64,000 nt of DNA from Acephala macrosclerotiorum. Lineage: Eukaryota > Ascomycota > Leotiomycetes > Helotiales > Mollisiaceae. Position numbers and translations under genes: made by a program. Position 1 is the stretch's first letter; the number at the start of each line of letters is the position of its first letter. The notes under the pieces are model-generated. The model did no database searches, had not been told where the DNA came from, and saw nothing but the letters and a program-made list of their open reading frames with translations. This document shows positions 59,865-64,000 of the stretch, piece after piece. The stretch covers positions 558,001-622,000 of the forward strand of contig MU119205.1 of the NCBI GenBank assembly GCA_014904845.1, given 5' to 3'.

Positions 59865-61153
59865 CTAATCCTCAAAAAGTGGCACTCCCCAAGCTTCGCT
59901 GAAGTCAACAGTGCGCCCCTGACCATTTGGTAATGCCAGAGAGTCTAGAGCCTTCATGTCCTCATCAGAAAGCTTGCGGATTTTGAAATTTGACTTGATG
60001 CGGTCTGTGACTTGGTAAGTAAAAGCTTTTGATTGGATTTATAGTTTGGTATCGTACCTGGAGTGGAACTCTTTCCGAGCGGGACAGTGCCTCTTTGGAC
60101 AGCCCAACTTTGCAGCAATTGGCCGACGTCCATGCTATTCTTCTCGGCAAGCTTGAGAACTGAAGTATCCTTCAGAAGTGTGGCACCGTCACTCTTTTGT
60201 CCGGCAAATGGTGACCAGCAAGAAGTTAGGATCCCATGCTCATTGCCGAAGGCGATAAGTTCGTTTTGTGGAAGCCATGGATGGACCTCGATTTGGTTGT
60301 TTGAGATGGGTATGTCCTTTACGTGAGGCAACAGTTCCTTAAGGTCGCCAATAGTGAAGTTCGAGACACCAATCATTCGAGTCTTACCATTCTCCACGAG
60401 CTTTTCCATTGCTGCCCAGGTGGGAGCAAAACTACCTTGCTTCCCTGCATTCTTTGTCAGTACTCTGCAAAAACAAGTCTCTCAAGTGAACCCCCCACTT
60501 ACCCACTGCCTTCGTAATTCTCGCAGATGTATGCTCCCAGTCTATAACTGGCTTTCCATCTTCATCCGCGATACCTTTCTCGTCATTAGACTTAGTTGGT
60601 CCTCCAGCAGCGACCTTCAAGGCAGCTCTGGAAGTTGGCTTCGCGGCGTAGGGCCAATGAGCAAGCCAGAGGTCGATGTGCTCTAGACCCATACCCTCCA
60701 GAACGAGATCAAGGCATATTTCGACGTTCTCGGGCACCGCAAAGTGTGGCCAGAATTTTGCTGTGAATGTCAGCTTTTGCTTCTGATTGAGCATGATATT
60801 TTTTCTCAATGTTACAAGTGATGAATATTTCCGAACGAGGGATACCAGATTCTCGAATGGCTTCACCAATCTCTTGGTCCACGCCGTACGACCATGCACT
60901 TTTCGAGAAAATTTAGCAAGGGTATCAACGCGAAGATAGACCATCTTACCAGTCGAGGTGACGGTACCCCGCCTTCAAAGCTGTCAGGACAGCATCTTTG
61001 CACCAACCACTCTCACCTTAGAACTTGTCAGAGATTGTATCCGATTGACATAGGTGATTCCTTACTCGCTTGCCATGTACCGTAACCCACGGAGGGGATA
61101 TCAATGGTCTTGCCACCAGCAGCTTTAAGAGGGAAATAGGTGGGAAGAGACAT
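59865..61153 (-). CDS. Aldo-keto reductase
   Basis: Six exons on the minus strand (61153-61066, 61016-60950, 60898-60816, 60760-60503, 60444-60058, 60004-59865) join in phase for 340 residues. NADPH-dependent reduction of aldehydes or ketones is the family activity. The catalytic tetrad is intact: Asp51 (GYRHLD), Tyr56, Lys81 (FITSKFW) and His114 (LWLAHWP). The strand MIGVSNF and the cofactor-binding region near VPLGKSSTPDRIKSN are conserved. The insert after the His (about 40 residues rich in Lys/Gly) is longer than in many AKRs. Substrate unknown; likely a soluble cytosolic enzyme. An ORF extends upstream of the ATG but lacks a start and motif. Confidence 0.9.
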
Positions 61154-61553
61154 GATGTTTGATGAGTAGTTGTTACGAGTTGGATTGCATATGCTTGAAT
61201 TGTTTAGGACGAAGTTGGATTTATGCTTGATAGAATCCTGTTCCCGCTCCAAAAGCTTGCCAAGGAAGTATCTATGAATTTGCTCGATCGAGCTATTGAT
61301 TACAAATGCAGTTCAGAATAATGTCTGAACAGATCCACATGGATAAGATAGAGAACCAATGACATCAGAGCGGGGTGATTTCATGCACGCGGATACGGAA
61401 CTCGGAGAAGTTCACCGAGGCTTAGAGCGTTTATCAATTAATGTCTTTCTCCCCCATTTCTCCCCTTTTCCATTCGTGAAACTCTGCTATCAGAATCGCC
61501 AATCAGATAAGCTTTCGCTTAGACTCGTTACGAAAAGGGGGCCTATCCAAAGC
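61154..61553. promoter_or_regulatory. Divergent promoter, AKR and FSH1-like genes
   Basis: 400 bp between the two start codons. Presumed shared promoter region. No defined site. Confidence 0.4.
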
Positions 61554-62420
61554 ATGAGCAAACTACGCATCCTGTGCCTCCACGGCTTCACCTCGAATGG
61601 TAAAGTACACGCGCATCAGGTCCGAAAGGTCACAAACCAGCTCTCATCGGACTTCGAATTCCTCTTCCCGGAGTAAGTATAGTCGGCTCCGTTTATTTTC
61701 CGCTCTCTGCTCCGCCGACAGGCTAGCAAGTTACTGACTCCCGAATCGGCTAGTGGTGCGCATGAAGTCCACATGTCGCAGAGATACAAGCTCGATAATG
61801 CGGCGAATAAAGCTTGGATGAACTTCGTAGCTGCAACCTCGACAGCAGGCCATCGAGCTTGGTGGTTTGCTCAGGATGCAGATCCTGCCAAGAATGACCC
61901 GGGTGGATTCGAGGGCCTCGAAAAGAGTCTCGAATACATCGGCAAGTACATTGAGAAGTCAGGTCGGTGCTCTTATCTAGCCTGTCAAAGCAATTAAACT
62001 GAGGCACGCACGTCAGGACCTGTAGATGCCATTTGGGGTTTCAGCCAAGGAGGCTGTTTTGCAGGCATGTTAATGGCTCTGCTTCATGAAAAGCAGCGAG
62101 ATCATCCTCTGAGAACTTACCTGCCCAAGCAGCAAGGACTGCCGAGAGCTGGGTTATTCTTCTCTGGATTCAAGGCCAGATTCCCGCAGTATGATAGCGT
62201 CTATGAACACGGGATCGATGTTCCGACGTTACATATCATGGGAGAGGAAGACAACGTCGTGACGATCAATAGGAGCGAGACGTTGAAGAGTGTTTGCCGT
62301 GATGGGAGAACTTTAAAACATCTTGGTGGACATAGCATCCCAGAATCGGAAGAGGATCAAACGGTGATTGTAGACTTCCTCCGCGAGCTGCTTGGGTCGA
62401 AGACTAGAGAGTCGTTATAG
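61554..62420 (+). CDS. FSH1-family serine hydrolase
   Basis: Three exons (61554-61672, 61754-61962, 62017-62420) join in phase for 243 residues. The alpha/beta-hydrolase family FSH (PF03959) is recognised by KLRILCLHGFTSNGKV at the start. The nucleophile is Ser119 in WGFSQGG, with Asp188 in MGEEDNVV and His215 in LGGHSIP, the complete triad. The size is typical (yeast Fsh1, 243 residues). Physiological substrate unknown; some homologues act on polyketide or ester substrates. Divergent from the AKR gene, which hints at but does not prove shared metabolism. Confidence 0.9.
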
Positions 62421-63319
62421 ATCGTCTGGATGCTGAGAATCTTAAGCGAGGTTGGAGAAAGGGGAATGACACCTCACGTTCACTCAGTCAACTGATCTTG
62501 TAATTAGATCACCAGAATTTTTTCGAGGAAAGCCTAGGTTCTACCGCTGAAGGCTATCGCAGCTTGAGGATTTACAGCACTTGAGGAACGCAGCATTTGA
62601 GACCTACAGGACTGGGGAGATTCAGTACTTAAGATTTTCATCACTTAAGATTTCCAGCGATTTGTGATATGATTTGGCAATCCCAAGTCCACAGTAAACC
62701 CTGGAACATGCAGTTACCTCTCGGTGACACAACGCTGTACATCCAAGTGAGGCTCAGGGGTATCGTGGTGACTCGTGACGAGGCGTCCTCGTCGTTGAGT
62801 CAGCTCTGCAGATTTTACAGTAGCAATCTCATTCACGAATGGAGCAAGAGGACATTCAGCACTTGTAAGAAGTCCTGGGTATGAGACAAAGATTTGAAAG
62901 TAGAGAAACACTCACATCCTGTCGGAATTGATCCGGAATCTGGTGTTGCTTTTCAACTCTTTAGTCTCGGCATGCCGCTTTGCAAGGCCATATGGGGAGT
63001 TCAACCCTCCCCCCCTCTCTCTCTCCTCCTTTGTTGTGGCAAAAGACAGGCAACGAAGTTTGTCATTTTTTGAGTCATGGGGAGGGCACGTGATATGAGC
63101 TTGCCACAGTAGCTGTGCAAGACTCGCCTAAACTGTACTAGCGCAGATCGTCATACGAAATGACCCCTCCACAAGGCAAGATTTCTTGTTGATTTGGTTT
63201 TCGATGCAAACAGAGCAACTCTTCTTCTTACATACTCTCTCACAAAACATTGGCATCTAAAGCGCTGAGTTGAGCTCGAACCCGAACCTCGTGTGGCGCT
63301 TTCTGCGAAAGCCTGAAAC
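62421..63319. other. Intergenic region upstream of VID27
   Basis: Includes the 16-bp minisatellite at 62560-62664 and a pyrimidine tract near 63005-63030. Otherwise no feature seen. Confidence 0.45.
62560..62664 (+). repeat. Degenerate 16-bp minisatellite, array C
   Basis: Six units in exact 15-16 bp register: CAGCTTGAGGATTTA, CAGCACTTGAGGAACG, CAGCATTTGAGACCTA, CAGGACTGGGGAGATT, CAGTACTTAAGATTTT and CATCACTTAAGATTTC. A partial seventh follows. The TTGAG core matches arrays A and B at 24 kb. Confidence 0.8.
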
Positions 63320-64000
63320 ATGTTTCTCCTTAAAAGTGGTGAGTCGCGCTTTCCGTTCTCGACGCGACGTAGGGCTTCACATAAACAAAGGCAAATACTA
63401 ACTTCTATCTGCAGTGGGTAACTTGATCTTTGGGGATTCTAGCAAGGAAAATCTGGTTCAGCTACCTCAAGGACAGCTCTACCTCGTACGACCTCTATCC
63501 CCCAAGGGCTACTCAGAACTTATCTTCAAAGACGCCGCCGCGAGCATTCGACGAACAAATCAGGAATTCCAGTACCAGCTTGTCATTCAGCGTGCATACG
63601 AGGAGGGCGAGGAAGAGTTGCTAGACGAAGAAGAGGGAGAGGACGCTGATATTGCTGCCTTGGCTGGGGAACGAGACGAGAAGACCTTCCTACTCGACGA
63701 GGGTCTGCATTTTAGATCAGAAATTCGACAAACTGGTGAGAAGGTAATAGCTTGGAGAGATCTGAGCGGAGACGCTGGGGACGTTTACGAGTTTATCTGC
63801 GACAACTCCATCAACGTCGCGCAAGTTCAAGCTTTCGAAATTACCGCTGTACATTGTCAATACGAGCGAAAGCACCGAAAGAGCCACCAGACAGCCACCG
63901 AGGAAGACCTTGCGGAGTTCGCATTCGAGGAGGAACAACCCATACCAAGAGCAAGCCCTACACACAGCCCAGCAGCCCTGTCACCAGTAGCAACAATGCC
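63320..64000 (+). CDS. VID27: VID27, N-terminal part (partial)
   Basis: Exon 1 (63320-63338) codes six residues and one base; exon 2 (63415 onward) runs off the window, giving 201 codons so far. The N-terminus GNLIFGDSSKENLVQLPQGQ followed by LYLVRPLSPKGYSELIFKDA, IRRTNQEFQYQLVIQRAYEEGEEEL and EKTFLLDEGLHFRSE is characteristic of the fungal Vid27 N-terminal domain. VID27 is a cytosolic protein linked to vacuole import and degradation of gluconeogenic enzymes, also with PH and beta-propeller C-terminal domains, which lie outside the window. Confidence 0.9.

Noticed and set aside
63270..63300. CTCGAACCCGAACC-like T-arm signal
   Set aside because: No matching acceptor stem or D-arm within tRNA distance on either strand.
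1..64000. CRISPR arrays, insertion sequences or bacterial-type operons
   Set aside because: The window is fungal; the spaced repeats found have no unique spacers of constant length and no cas genes.

Overview
This window comes from a filamentous ascomycete, a Pezizomycotina member and probably Leotiomycete-like. The evidence is short introns (mostly 45-100 nt) with GTRNGT donors and CTAAC/CTGAC branch sites, densely packed genes on both strands, and recognisable fungal orthologues. Gene models were built by hand from open frames and splice signals, with codon phase checked across every junction. No database search was run, so names rest on recognised motifs.

Region 1 (1-22 kb) is a conserved block: the last exon of sterol glucosyltransferase ATG26, the RNA polymerase II CTD phosphatase FCP1, complex I subunit NDUFA13/GRIM-19, a ketopantoate-reductase family protein, a single-pass membrane protein with a repetitive outer domain, a 2EXR-domain protein, COG6, ATG9, and an eight-exon mitoferrin. 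Region 4 (54-64 kb) is similar: a spastin/Sap1-like AAA ATPase, mitochondrial ribosomal protein S17, an aldo-keto reductase, an FSH1-type serine hydrolase, and the start of VID27.

Region 2 (about 24-43 kb) is accessory and rich in genes typical of fungal self/non-self recognition and regulated cell death. It holds a nonsense-interrupted unknown gene, the tail of a HET-family gene, a 1,568-residue acuF-like C2H2 zinc-finger protein, a DUF7580-like/subtilisin (S8) fusion protease, a convergent gene resembling fungal gasdermins, and a HET-domain gene broken by one in-frame TAA. The protease and gasdermin-like pair is the standout: a protease next to its likely pore-forming substrate is the arrangement known for fungal gasdermin cell-death modules, and here the protease carries an N-terminal regulatory-looking domain.

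Region 3 (about 43-54 kb) alternates AT-rich, probably RIP-degraded islands with gene relics (a transcription-factor fragment, a NACHT NLR pseudogene) and one intact convergent pair, a Zn2Cys6 regulator and a short-chain dehydrogenase. Repeats of note are three arrays of a degenerate 16-bp unit (two in opposite orientation), a 232-bp foldback element, a 41-bp perfect hairpin, a 101-bp tandem duplication and a 78-bp coding repeat.
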